A stretch of DNA of 64,000 nt from Cymodocea nodosa (GCA_036874045.1 JAZBRI010000003.1:384501-448500), one strand, 5' to 3'. Shown: positions 36,601 through 49,057, counted from the stretch's first letter. Notes: generated by a model from the sequence alone, not told the origin. Numbers and translations: made by a program.

Positions 36601-39600
36601 ATCAAAATGAACTATTGAAAGCATCTATATTGGAAAAATGGGAAAACCAGGGAAAATGTGGAAGAAAAAAATTACCGGACACAATTTGACAGTTTCTCTA
36701 TAAACTTCAGGAAGAAAGAGAAGATGAGAATTATATGTGATTATAAGGTAGGATTTGGCATAACAATGGGATAAGTATCTGCCCTGCCTTGGTGACACTA
36801 ATTTGTTGAACTGGCAAATCTGTGTTGGGTTTCAAATTTTTTGTTTGATATTTTACATTCAGTTATAATTATGGTACAACAAGAATAAAAATATTAACAG
36901 ATAAGGCTGAACTCCATTAGTGGCATAGCTGCACTTGACTGCAAGGTATGATTTTCTGAGGCTTTGACATGTGAGATCTTAGTTCACAACTTGACAACCG
37001 AAGTGAGATTTCACCAATGACAGAAGATTGGCTTGGTGAATGATCTCTTCTCTAGATGTAAACTGGCTATCCTGTTACAGTTTGGTACTTGTTGTATGAG
37101 ATCTTCCTATTCAAAGGAAAATGGTTGCCAAGCATGGAGAAGTATAATATTCCAGCTCTTTACATGACTCATTCATACTGGAAGTTAATTAGTGTGGCTT
37201 CGCCAATGTTGTTGAAAATTTTTAGGTAAGTTAAGTAATGACCATGGTGAAGAGCTGTTGGTGTTAGCTAGTGCCATGTAATTTCCTACCATTGGTTGGT
37301 TCTTTTGCCACTTGTAATCATTTTATAAATATTAATGCCAATGTGGAACAAGGCTGTCTTTGGTCTTGGATTGTGGCAACATTCCCTTTACTCTGATGAC
37401 TCAAGTTTTTCATCTTTTTGGCTACCTTCTACAGCTCAGCTCCCTCTTCAATCTCAACTCCTCAAGATCTACGGTGATTACTTGATCTTCTTCTCATTAT
37501 GTCGGACTGGTATGTTGCTGAATGGATTGGTTGTTAACAGCTACATGAATACTCAACTTGCAAAATAATGGATAGAACTGACTTCGGTAGGATCAACCTT
37601 GCCTCTTTTGATGCTTAAGTCAGATGAATACAATTCATGGAGATACATTAGGTTTGAGCTTAGATTAATGTATTTGTAGTAGTGCATTTACTATGGTACT
37701 TATATTTACCTATGATAGGAAAGGGTGGGCGAAGGCTAGCAAATCCTTGATGGTAATGTAGAGCTGATGTGAGTGGCACGGTGGCTCTAACAAGGTATTC
37801 ATTCGACCAGTGTCCTCTATGTACGCTTCACGTGACATCCATACCATATGGATTGAGTCCACATTGGCACATATTTGTAGTTACCAGATGCACTTGGACT
37901 AGGCAGCCTATTCGTCACTTGAAAATATTCTCCAAAGAAAATGGTGATTCCCCCCTACGTGAATTGATGTGAGGAGGCTACTAGGACTAGTGGCATCAAC
38001 TGCATGCATCATTTGCAATTGAATGTGGTGAATGCCTGTTGGATTGGCTGACTGGATTGGATGTCCCTCCTTGGATCTGCATTGGTGGGGCTGACTTGAC
38101 TGGGTGTTCCACATCATTACTCATTCTCAATGTACACATTGTCTCATCCTTCCCTGATTCAACTAACAAAAACATGGCTGAAATTTCCATATTACATCTC
38201 AGGTCACCTTGTTCAATATACGTGTGCTTTTTTTGGAGAGTTAACTGGGATAAATCTCACTCAAAACAAAATATTGATCAAGAAGGAAAATACAAACAAA
38301 AAAAATTAAGGGTTAAGAAGCCAAAAAAGAATGGTTCCATTGCCCACAAGCAGGCACTTTGATGGACTTTGATACAAGCTCGATCTCATGTTACAATATT
38401 GCAGCCAAGCAGCCAAGTTTGTCAGGTTAAGAATATATAGGAATCAGTAACACTTACAGACCTCCCACAGCAAATTTGATGACCAAGAATGCGATTCTCA
38501 TCTTTTTTCACACTGCATGCACATTCTTGGTTTTGAATGCATTGCATGTATCATGTTTATACTCTTTCCTTGTCAAAATCTTAACAAGATATTATCTAAT
38601 ATTTGATGTGCCGGTTAAGTTCTTACAGCTATTTTACAGGTGATGCAAGGCCTTGCAAAATCAGTAGCATGGGACGGTGAAGGTGCAACTTGCCTCATAG
38701 AGGTATTTTACAAGGATAACTAACATATTCAGAAAAATAAGTAGCAGTATGCCTTGCATATTGTTGAGAATCTGCGACATTGTTAGGTTTATTCTGTGAC
38801 TGTTTAGACTATACTTGTTCTTATTGAAGAGTAATTTACTACTATGACATAATTCTTGTTATCTATATTTTCAACAGTTATTGTGTTTTGAAAAAACCTG
38901 GTGTTAACTCATATCATGGTAAAAAAAAGAAAGGGCTACACGTTACAGTCTAACCTCCATGTTGTATAGGTTATAGTCACAGGTGCCAGTAATGAGGCAG
39001 ATGCAGCAAAGATTGCCCGATCTGTGGCTTCTTCCTCATTGGTCAAGGCATGTATAGTCCATTTTTTTACTTTTTTTCTGTTCATAACTTTGTTTATATT
39101 TACATGCTCTTGGCCTTGGTCCTTCAGGAAATGATATCCTCTTTTTCACAAGTTTGCATACGTGTAGCATGCTCTCTTTGTTTTTCATTGATTACCTTTT
39201 TTTTCTGTTCATAACTTTGTTTATATTTCCCTGCTCTTGGCTACTTGGCCCTTAAGCAAATGAGATCCTCTTTTTCACAAGTTTATGTAGCATGTTCTCT
39301 TTGTTTTCATTTGTTTTTCTTTTGCAGGCTGCAGTTTATGGTAGAGATCCAAATTGGGGCCGAATTGCATGTGCAGTTGGTTACTCTGGCATTCATTTCA
39401 ACCCAAATCATCTGTGCATATCACTTGGATCTATTCTGCTTATGAGAGATGGCCAACCACTTGCATTCGATAGGTTCAATGGATCTCTCTTTTCTGAGTT
39501 TTATTTCATGGTTACAGCAGTAATAAACTTACCATTAGATATTCCTAGCTCTTTCCATGAATGGTTGCGTCGTATACCTAGGGCTCATGTTTAAGATAGT

Positions 39601-40869
39601 CCACGCAACCATTTCTCTTATGTGATGCTATTTCATGGTTCTTCAACATAAAGCATGTAATGTGTTTTTATTGGTGAAATGTCAATCTCCCAATTCTATT
39701 CTGAGTAATAAGATATGCCTTTATAGGATCCTGAATGCTGGACTTAATTGTACTTGTAATTAAGTTGGTTTATGTCATACTATCTTAAATTATATCTCCC
39801 GTTATCAAAAATTTTAAATTACATAATTTGCTGGAAGAATTTAGTGATAGATAGGAATAGATAAGGGAGAAAGATTCACACAATCGATTTCACATGGTAG
39901 GATTAAAACATTGATTGTCGTTTGTTTGCTTCGTCTTTGGAAGTAAAAGCTCTCCATGTTTATCATTCCCATGGTGGGCTTGTTCTCACTAAAAACGCCC
40001 GTATCAGAAACTCATGGTTTTGGTTGTCAGATTTTTAATTTTACCGCCCTTCAAAAAGAAAAAGACTTTACCTTTTGTCTGCCACTATTCTTTTAAATAC
40101 AATCACTTGACTGCCAACCGTAGTTTCCGAGTCCAAAAGACCAAACGAAGGAAATGAAAGCTTGACCAGAAAATTTTGCCATTACCACTTACTAGAATCT
40201 TAGTTTTTGGGTATTTAGTCTCATCTCTACCAATCTTCACCTAGTAAAATGTGGTTTTTAATCCTTATAAGCTCATTGTTGTGCACTTATGACTATCAAG
40301 CAGAACCTTTTCATTAGCAAATCTTTTTGTTTTTCGGCTTGTGCCTCCTGAGTGACAAGGAAAAATGACAAACATTCGAACTGCAATTTTTCTGTAGTGC
40401 TTCGGTAGAAGATTAATAATTTTATGCTTTTCTCTTTTTCTTCAAATAAATTCTACATGCAGGTCTGCCGCAAGTGCTTATCTCAGCCATGCTGGTGAAA
40501 TCCATGGGACCGTTCGAGTCCATGTATCTGTGGGTAAGTCGTGGACAACATGCCATGCTTCAGTATAAGTTTTCGTATACATCTTTTTCAGTAACCGCAT
40601 GTACTCTTCTTTCCCTCTAACATGGGATCTGTTGAGTTTCTAGATTTTCTGGAAAATATTTCTTTCTCTATTATTTTTCCCACCAAACTAGTGCTAGGTC
40701 ATTATTATGGTTTGACCATCCTCTGAGAATCCTCCATATGAAGGACTAGCCGTGTACATCTTCTCTGACTTATTTACATACGCCAGGAAACGGTCAGGGA
40801 ATCGGGGAAGCATGGGGTTGTGACCTTAGCTATGATTACGTCAAGATTAATGCGGAGTACACAACATGA
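30605..40869 (+). CDS. argJ: Arginine biosynthesis bifunctional protein ArgJ, chloroplastic
   Basis: ArgJ moves the acetyl group from N2-acetylornithine to glutamate, and in many organisms also acetylates glutamate from acetyl-CoA, in the plastid arginine cycle. Exons: 30605-30652, 30753-30905, 31728-31851, 32298-32371, 32535-32579, 33266-33316, 33397-33465, 33604-33662, 34498-34567, 34714-34794, 34877-34963, 36279-36401, 38640-38702, 38970-39047, 39328-39473, 40463-40533 and 40787-40869. They give 474 aa. The first two exons form a basic, Ser-rich transit-peptide-like region. Domain blocks include [56 protein letters not shown] and the C-terminal INAEYTT. The self-cleavage site [14 protein letters not shown] is intact, with cleavage expected between Ala254 and Thr255, the nucleophile of the beta chain. 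The exon 14 donor is GC rather than GT. Confidence 0.94.
32697..33040 (+). repeat. Direct repeat pair in ArgJ intron 5
   Basis: A unit of about 115 bases at 32697-32812 (TGTTGAAATATGGATATCCAACT...TATATTTTACAACAC) recurs at about 32921-33036 with point differences, an offset of about 223 bases. Shared words include AAAATCAATTGGCAATGAGTGGA and CTTTTAATTAGT. Confidence 0.8.
39069..39319 (+). repeat. ~127-bp tandem duplication in ArgJ intron 14
   Basis: Two head-to-tail units begin at CTGTTCATAACTTTGTTTATATTT (about 39078 and 39205) and run through CTCTTTTTCACAAGTTT, TGTAGCATG and TCTCTTTGTTTT. They fill most of the intron that has the GC donor, ending just before the acceptor at 39327. Confidence 0.85.
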
Positions 40870-43000
40870 GGTCTGCATTCTCATGCCTTTTCTGGTGTGG
40901 TGAAGTCATCAGTCGTCGTCTTCTTCTAGATCAGTGTATGGCAAGTGATGAGATCAAGATGATGAAGAGCCTGGTATCAACGTCATAAACATCACAAGAA
41001 ATAACATCTGCGATCTGGCCTTTTGTACCGTTGTATTTCTAAACTTGGAAACCATCCGACCGTTTGTTGAATTCCTGCACTATTTAATATTTATTTATTA
41101 CATGATATTCCATCGTGAGGCTCGTGGGCAGAGCAAGAACTCCAAATGTATGTCTGCCATGAGATTTTGACTTTCCATCTTTGAGGTACGATTAGAACAC
41201 ATCATGATTAATTTTTGTTACCCTCTTGGGTTTTAATCCAGAAGAAAACAACGATGTCCGTTGTCCCTAATTTCATGACAGTTTAGTTTTTTCTGGTGTC
41301 ATCATTAAGAGTGCAGTTAAGTAACGTTGTTTGGATATGGATATATAATCTAACATATTGTTAAATTAGGATCCTGTTAGGTACGAGGAGACGGAAGGGA
41401 GAAGGGATGGTGGTGTTATTGATTGCAGTTGAAGTAAAATTGTAACGATGGCCATTGAATTTTTGATAGGAAACTAGCAAAAAGTCTGTTGTTCTAAGCA
41501 CAGGTAGTCAAGGATTAAAAAACATCAGAGAATTATATATAAGGAAAAGCTGCACATTTAATAAAAGATGCCTTAATATACGATAAAATTATGTGTCTAT
41601 ATAAAAGATAAGGGTGATATGTTTTAAAAAAATATATAATGAGAGTATGAATAATATCCGTAAAAGAAAATGGGTAGGAATTAATAATATGGGCAAAGTG
41701 GAAAAAGGAAGGAATTCGTTGGCATTAAAAACATAAAACATTACGTGTAAATTAAAATTGAATGGTAAAATAGCTTGAAATATCTGTCACTTTTATATAA
41801 GATGAGATTGGATTGGATTAGATTTGAGTGCTAAGCAGAAAGGCAGGTAAGATTTGGATGACAAGATGTAAACAAATCCATGCAATGCATGGGATGGAAA
41901 AGGCAAAGATTAAAAATCGAGAATTAACCATTAGCTACCTGCTTAATTAATTAACTTAATACTGTAGATATTATTTGTGCTGTTTATATAATTAATTGCT
42001 AATAAAAACTGGGGTCTAGCTCGTTTCGGAACTGCACCATCCAAATTGATTTCTACACTCGCTATTCTTTGTCGCGTATGTATTGGTTTTTCCTATTTCA
42101 TTGATCTAGTAATTAATTTTGCCTATAGATAAGGGGGAAAATAGGGATTAAGCTTTGGTTTTAAAATTTAATCGAGGAGTAATGGAACAATAAATATAAT
42201 GATTCAGAGTTGCGTATATATGCATCCACCTTTCTTCCTCCTCGTCCTCGCCTTCCAAGCAAGAATCCGAACCCATAGCAAACAACTCATCTTTCTTCTG
42301 TGATCATCTCGATCAGCAATAGCGGGCTTGATGAGGGACGACCGATCGGCACTACGATGGGGTGGAGGAGAACCCCAAGCTCGGAAGCAAAGCAATCACG
42401 GAAGACGTCGGCCCTGCAACGCCGATCAAGTCCGCCGGCCAACCAACAGCACGAGAGCGAGGGAAGAAGGCCGGTGGTGCCGCATGAAGGAGCACTGGCG
42501 GCCCAGCTACTGCTGACTCTCTCCGATCAAGAATTAAAATGCTCGAAATTAATGATGGAGTTGGAAACGAAAGAAGTGGCCGGACGTCGCATGCAGCAGA
42601 TCAAAACGAAGTCGACGCCGGCAAATTAAGCGGCGGAGGAGTTGCACCCATCATCGATCTATATATCTTGCTCGTATACATGTATATCTTCATATATGGG
42701 TCATGCACGCATATATATACAAACGTATATATCTATCAATCTATGTACAGATTTATGTACGTATGTATCATACGTACGTGACGCGATTTTCAAATTAATA
42801 TTGTTCCGAGTACACTGCAAAGGTGGTTTTTTTTAAAAAAAATTTAAGAAAAAAAAGAAAAAAGAAAAAGGAGAGATGGTAGTAGGAGAAGTGCCGAAGG
42901 TTGGGTGGTCGCACGAGAATCGTTCTTGTTGGGACTTGGTCGCCATAAGAACGCGCATCATCCATGGATCGATCGATCCCTACGTGGTAAATACCCAACA
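40870..43000. other. Spacer downstream of ArgJ
   Basis: Likely ArgJ 3' UTR, then long AT-rich sequence without coding signal (41330-42180). A GC-rich patch at 42300-42630 holds a 109-codon ORF with no recognisable family or splice support; I did not call it. Bases 42660-42780 are rich in TATATA and GTACGTA words. I see no mobile-element ends. Confidence 0.4.
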
Positions 43001-43450
43001 ATGGCGGATGACGAGAAGAAGAGGATGAAGAGGAAGTCATCGCCGGGGACTACAAGGAAGAGGTCGGAGTCTCCCATCGGGTCGGACGACCCATCGACGC
43101 CGTTTAGAGCCGGCATGAAGAGGAGGAAGCACGTCCCGACCGAAGAAGTAGTTGCGGAATCTTCCAAGGAGGAGATGGAAGAAGAACAGATGGAGGTGGA
43201 GGGAGCGCCACCGGTACCAGTGGATTATAAGGATAAGGAGGCGACGTCGAAGAAGGCCGCCGCTCCGACCAAGATGGGCGGTAATAACATCAACAATGTT
43301 CAGAAAGAAAGAGGAGGAGGAGGAGGAGGAGGAGGAGGAGGAGGAGAAATCATCGAAAGAATTTCATATAGAAAACATCCCAGGAAACAGAAGAATCCGC
43401 AATCTACTTACGATTCTCCGATCAAGAACATGTTCAAATCCATCCATTAA
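43001..43450 (+). CDS. Putative small basic, low-complexity nuclear-type protein
   Basis: A 149-residue uninterrupted ORF starting in a good plant context (ACAATGGCG). I recognise no family. It begins MADDEKKRMKRKSS and has two basic clusters that resemble nuclear localisation signals (KKRMKRK; GMKRRKH). An acidic Glu-rich middle (EEMEEEQMEVE) follows, then a run of 11 Gly encoded by a GGA microsatellite (about 43312-43345), then a basic end (RKHPRKQK). GC content is higher than in the flanks. It could be a lineage-specific gene, a leftover of a longer gene, or chance. The overlapping frame that starts at 43152 is an Arg/Glu-rich shadow. Confidence 0.3.
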   Translation: MADDEKKRMKRKSSPGTTRKRSESPIGSDDPSTPFRAGMKRRKHVPTEEVVAESSKEEMEEEQMEVEGAPPVPVDYKDKEATSKKAAAPTKMGGNNINNVQKERGGGGGGGGGGGEIIERISYRKHPRKQKNPQSTYDSPIKNMFKSIH

Positions 43451-45206
43451 TTACGTCTCTCTCTCTCACTATTTGTGTGTTTGTGATCTCTGGTTATTAA
43501 TCAAGTGTTTTCTCGACAATGCTAATGCTAATTGCGGATATCAAAAGTATCGTCCTTGTCCTTGGTAATGCAGCAATATATATTAATTTTAGTTGGCGCT
43601 GCTTTTCTGTTTCTTAATATATATCATCCTTTTCTTCTTCTTCTTCTTCGTGAACAACATCATGACATCGATATATGTTCAAAACGAAAATCCCCCATTT
43701 GAACTGGGACGAAGAGGGGTGAATGTTTCTGAAGACAACGTCACATCTATATGCTCCCATGCATTTCGTACAAGTCAGTCGATTAATTAGAATGTGCACG
43801 TAATTGTACTCTTATAATAGACTACAAATCTGGGAGTGGATCGTATTAATTTATCTTATATAACGTCATGTTCTGTTCTGTTCTTTTATTACACAAAGCC
43901 AGATGATACAGATAACAAAATTACGTCTAACTAATCCCCCCGCAAGCTTTAGATGAGCGGAGCCTTAAATGGTTGATTTCAAGCAAGCGTTAATCATTGA
44001 TTTTCACGTTTATTTGTAGTTGCTCGTGGAAGCTGTAAAAAGCAGAAGAGAGAAAAAAGAAGAAGAAGAAGAAGAAGAAGAAGATCTTTTGTCAATTTGT
44101 CTTGCGTTCTATATATTTCTAGCTGGTAGTCCCTTTCAACCGAACAAGTTGACTGTATACAATAGCTAGCGCTTGTCTTTCAATCAAGATATATGATTGC
44201 ATTTTTCCCGTAATTAATCAAGATATGTATATATAATGATATCGTCGAGATTGAAATCTACGTCAACGTACAAGTCGATGTTGCTAATTTCATTCCTCCC
44301 TTCGTATAACAAAAAAAAACAAAACACACACACACATGTTGATGATATATATTATAAAAAAAATTACTTCACTTTCTTCTGGACAGATCCATTTTTCCAG
44401 GGTAAAATAAATGGGTGTCGGCAGAGAAAAGCGGTAGTGCTTCTCCATCGCCACCCGTCAGTCTTCTTGTTTACTATTTAAATTTAAGAAAAGGCGCCGA
44501 CGACATCATCATCATCATCATCATCATCCCATCCTCTATATTTTTTACTTTGCCACCGTCATCGATCCATCCCCTTCTCCAAGTGAGATCTCTCATCTCT
44601 CCTGCCATTCTCCTCTCCTTCCTGCAGGTACTTGATCGATCTTAATTTCTTGCCCTTGATTTTTGATTGTTGCCGTCTGGTCTGGATTCTTCTTCTTCCT
44701 CTTCTGCATCAAATTAAGATCCGGCTTCCGGTTTTTGATTTCCGCTCGTTTTAGATCGATCTTGGCTTCCGATTTTACCAACTCTATAGATGCATGCATC
44801 CAATAATTTGGCATAGATCGACAGACGGATCTACTTATCTCCGATCCGCAGTTACGTACGTACGTACGTACGTACGTACGATTTTCCTATAATTTGAGTA
44901 TGATGTTAATTATGACAGAATGTTGTTCTGTGCTCAAAAATCAAAATGAGATCTAATTTGCCTGTGGTGCAACAACAACAACGTACGATTTAAGAGTTTT
45001 GTTAACTTTCGGGTTTTCCTGACCATTGTTTGTTTGCAATTTGTGTGCTGTGTTGAATCGAATTCGTGATGTCTTCACTGGCTTGTTTACCTTTTGCCCT
45101 AGCTAGTCTGAATTTTGCGTATTCTTCAAGCATTTCCATCCGTCGTATGCGCTTCCTAAGTCTTGATCTGTACCTGTAAATGAAGGGCAAGTCTGTCTGA
45201 GCTGAA
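43451..45206. other. Villin-like upstream region, 5' UTR and its probable intron
   Basis: AT-rich with simple repeats: GAA run about 44058-44084, CA run about 44324-44336, TCA run about 44504-44528, and a palindromic ACGT run (separate entry). Pyrimidine-rich sequence at 44540-44630 looks like a leader. A leader intron beginning near 44630 (CTGCAG/GTACTT) is possible but unproven. No ORF with family support. Confidence 0.4.
44853..44881 (+). repeat. (ACGT)n self-complementary microsatellite
   Basis: About seven ACGT units in tandem (GTTACGTACGTACGTACGTA...). Each junction makes both ACGT and GTAC palindromes. It lies about 330 bases before the villin-like start codon. Confidence 0.9.
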
Positions 45207-47243
45207 ATGTCTGAGTCTGGAAGCTGGGATATCGCCTTTGAAGAAGCTGGCAAAAGCGTGTATCCTTTTCGATTCATTCAGTGTTTCAATTTTTCTTTTT
45301 TAATCAACGTATTTGCATGATTCCATGAGTTGACTTTATATTTTCACGGCCTCCTCCTTGGAAATCTTGTTCTCTTTGACTAATAACATCGTGCAGTGGA
45401 ACCGAGATCTGGCGGATCGAGAACTTTCAACCAGTTCCTCTGTCAAAATCTGATTATGGAAAATTCTACGCGGGGGATTCGTACATAGTGTTACGGGTAC
45501 ACTTTGTTTGCTCTTCCATTTTCATGATGTCTTCCACGTATTTCTATTTACTTGAACTTTCACATGGACTGGCTAATGTGACGAAGTTTGTCGAAATATT
45601 ATCTCGTATGATTCCATTATGTACGTCAACAATTTTTTTTAATAACTCATACACTGAGAAGTCGTTCTATTGTATTCCTATTTACGCCAATCACACATAA
45701 ACTATGCAGACCAGTGAAGGCGGTGGAGGTGCTTATGCATACGACATTCATTTTTGGATTGGGAAAAACACAAGCCAGGTATAACTTTAATAGACGATCC
45801 TAAGAGAACAACAAAAAAGGAGCAGTTTTCCTTTATTTTCCAATAACTCAAGATTGGTTACAGGATGAGGCTGGCGCCGCAGCAATCAAGACTGTTGAAC
45901 TTGACGCTTCTCTTGGGGGTTGTGCTATTCAGTACAGGGAACTTCAAGGCTTTGAATCTGACAAGTTTTTGTCATACTTTAAGCCTTGCATTGTTCCTTT
46001 GGAGGGTGGTGTTGCTTCTGGATTTAAGAAAGTTGAGGAAGAAAATTTTGAACCACGACTATATACTTGTAAGGGAAAAAGAATTGCAAGACTGAAACAG
46101 GTTAAGATATTTCTAAATATTTTGTACCGGTATCGAGTATTCAAGTGTCCAATGGATGTGGATTTCAATATTGTTTTGCAGGTACCTTTTGATCGTTCCT
46201 CGTTGAACCATGACGATGTGTTCATCTTGGATACCGACGAAAAGATGTATCAGTTCAACGGTGCAAACTCTAACATCCAAGAAAGAGCCAAAGCTTTTGA
46301 GGTAATCCAGCATTTGAAGGACGAGTACCACAAAGGGACATGTGATGTTGCTGTCATTGGTATATTTCTATACTTTCAAGAATCTTAATCTACAGACAAT
46401 ATTACTCTCGTTTACGACACGCTCACATAGATGTCGTTTACTATCTCAGACGGTGGAGATGAAACAGAGTCAGAATCTAGTGATTTTTGGGCCCATTTCG
46501 GTGGCTTTGGACCAATTGCCAGCAAGGCCGCCCATGAGGACGACACCCCTGCAGACACCTCCCCTGCAAACCTGTACTGGTAATGCTTATTCTGTAGAGA
46601 AGGTTGAACATTACATATGTTCTTTTTGTTTGACATATTTTTAAAACAATGCGGCTGATTCTCCAAAGTTGATATTGCTACAACAAATTATCATTTGCTT
46701 AACTTTTAAATCTTGTTGAAATGCTTGCGACTCCAAACCGTGCATAAAATTATGATTGTAGATTTATGCCTGAACTGTAACTAAGATTAGTTTGGCCTAG
46801 CTAGCCTTGAAGATCACCTAGTTGTTTCTTAGTTACAGATCCATGAGGATGCATATGCACTTTGCTTAAGCAACTCATAATTTTGTGTAGCATTACGGAT
46901 GGTCTCCAAATGGTGGATGTACCGACACTTTCCAAGTCTCTACTGGAAACCAACAAATGCTATTTACTGGATTGTGGGGCAGAAGTATTTGTTTGGATTG
47001 GCAGGGCCACACAAATGAACAACAGAAAAGATTCCAGTCAAGCCGCCGAGGTAATCTGCTGTCAGCTATAGTTACGATACCATTTCAATCATCTAATCCT
47101 TATCGTTACACTGGTTCTAGGATTTCATCCGTTCACATGGCAAGCCAAAGTCTACGCGAATAACTCGTGTTACAGAAGGTTTTGAGACACAGTTATTCAA
47201 ATCCAACTTTGATTCGTGGGAAGTTTCAGAGGGTGCTGAGTGA
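45207..47243 (+). CDS. Short villin-like actin-binding protein (gelsolin repeats G1-G3 only)
   Basis: Villins bundle, cap and sever actin filaments in the cytoplasm. Plant villins normally have six gelsolin repeats plus a headpiece (about 900-1000 aa). Here the exons 45207-45259, 45397-45496, 45710-45778, 45864-46100, 46182-46359, 46450-46579, 46891-47050 and 47121-47243 close in frame to just 349 aa. G1 begins [21 protein letters not shown] and runs through [17 protein letters not shown] and [10 protein letters not shown]2 has [13 protein letters not shown] and [15 protein letters not shown]3 has [19 protein letters not shown]. The protein stops with [11 protein letters not shown] then TGA. 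After the TGA the same frame reads RGKLAG up to a GT donor-like site, matching the GRGKVA linker of long villins. No G4-G6 or headpiece exons follow. It is either a genuine G1-G3 actin regulator or a 3'-truncated copy. All eight exons are intact, which favours function. Confidence 0.85.
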
Positions 47244-49057
47244 AGAGGCAAGCTTGCAGGTAGGGATGAGTCTGATGTTCTACAAAATCTTGCAACTCCT
47301 CCGTGACAATTAATCTTGCCAGATGAAATGTTAAAAGTAACAGAGGAGTAAAAAAATTGTAGATCGATGCTTTAACTGCTTCTTGGGATCTGCAGGAAGT
47401 CTATTTAGCTTCAACCAGCAAGAAAAGGGACACCTGCATCATGCATGAGAGCTGATGTGCTGGGAGTCAATACATGTTTATCCATTGCCATGTCTGTTTG
47501 GAAAGCAGTGTTCTGAAGTGGGAACTTAAAAGCGTGTTATCTGAAAGCAATTTGCGTGTAAAAGGAAAAGTTTCGGTTTTTGTTGCGTTCGTGTTTGGTA
47601 TGTTTGAGTCCTGCAAGAATTGTTCTACACCTTAATCAGTAACTTCCAAGGAGTTGTTTGTAGTGGCAGTTCTCTCTCTGCTATTAATAGACAGCAAACA
47701 CTAGGATTATCTCTGCCTTTTGTTCATTGTGATCTTGCTTGCTTTCTTGATAATTTCTCAGTGGTGATTGTCGCTGGTGTCGTATACAACGACATTCGAC
47801 GTACGCAAGTACACATATGCAAACATACATTAGAATGCCTCTCTGTTTCTGCAATATTGGATATTTCTTATTTACATTTGGTAAAAAATGAATTCCATCG
47901 GTTAAGACGTTTACAACCGTTTCTCTTTTTTTGCGAGCAAATTGTTTTTCTTTTTTGTTTGGCACTTGATTTTTGTATTACTATTTACAGTGTGTATTAG
48001 GATACGGTGCTTCACCAGGGTTGATAAGTTGTTGAATTGACGTGTGGCTGGCTTTATATGCCCGTTTAAATGCTGATTCTATCAAATTTTCAAAAAAATA
48101 GATCGAAATAAATAGAAGAAGATACACGTGGTGTGTATGTATTGGCAAGTGAACGAGCAGTAGCAAGCATGCGAGTGTGCTTCGACTTCAATTGAGGGTG
48201 TTGTGTTGTTTCAGCGCGGTTGTAAGGAAAAAGAAACAAGGTCAACAGCTGGAAAGAGACCAGTGCTATAGCAACCAAATGCATCTTAAGTAGAGGAAAC
48301 ATGCTGCATGACTTGAAATTTGTCAAAGCGCTGGAGAAGTGTTTACAGAATTTAGATTGAGACGATGTACTAGAAGTCAGGAACTCACCGCCTAGGGAGA
48401 AAATGCTCAGTGACGAAACCCTAAAATGTTGCTTGTCTGATTACTGGCTTTAGGATGAATGCCGTCGCAAGAAGCTGCTGCGCACACAAAAATATGGTCC
48501 TTTCATAAGATGAACCTTCATAATTTCTCCTACCCAAGCTGAGGCTATACCACCAGCATTTTCATGGAAATGGATATCACAACTTCACAAACATCTAAAG
48601 AATAACACTTCAAAAGAGAGTCCCGAGATCGATATAATAAAAGAGAACAGGCAAAATTTTAAATCGAGCGTCTTCATGATACGGTCAGTTATCCACAAAA
48701 TGGCTTGAAGCAACAGGTATCGATTGTTGTAACGCTGTTGCTGTTATGTGATACAATTGTAATTATAATAACAATAAACTCTTTACAGAAAGGCATTAAA
48801 TAAGCTTCTTTTCCTTGAAGCAAGTCCCAGATACATGTTGTCTTCGACAAATCCTGCAGTCACTTAGACCGTTGTTTGCCATTGCTAAAGCACAACCACC
48901 AGACTTGGAAACGATTAATCGAGCGCAGAAACGGAACCTTGTTCTACCGTAGCACCAAGTATAATGCTCCGTTGATGACAAGGCTTACCGTCTCATAATT
49001 AAAAACAAGGATGGCGTGAATTAGTCAATGCAAATTGAAGAATTAGGTTATGAATAC
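47244..49057. other. Convergent spacer between villin-like gene and PHIP1
   Basis: It contains the short RGKLA remnant of villin linker after the stop, then the probable 3' UTRs of both genes. I looked for villin G4-G6 and headpiece exons (for example the KQQG or headpiece KKEKGLF types of motif) and saw none. A minus-strand ORF at 48796-48981 has a loose C-x2-C-x3-H-x4-C pattern but no splice link to PHIP1; I treat it as 3' UTR. Confidence 0.45.

Noticed and set aside
42300-42629. 109-codon ORF upstream of the orphan gene
   Set aside because: Arg/Ser-rich with no family, and overlapped by another frame of similar quality; GC-rich patch alone is not enough.
47620-48000. 126-codon plus-strand ORF after the villin-like gene
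   Set aside because: Checked for missing villin repeats or headpiece; Phe/Leu/Cys-rich with no villin motif, so probably 3' flank.
48796-48981. Possible second zinc knuckle (C-x2-C-x3-H-x4-C) downstream of PHIP1
   Set aside because: Spacing is not the standard CCHC, it follows the PHIP1 stop, and no splice route joins it in frame.
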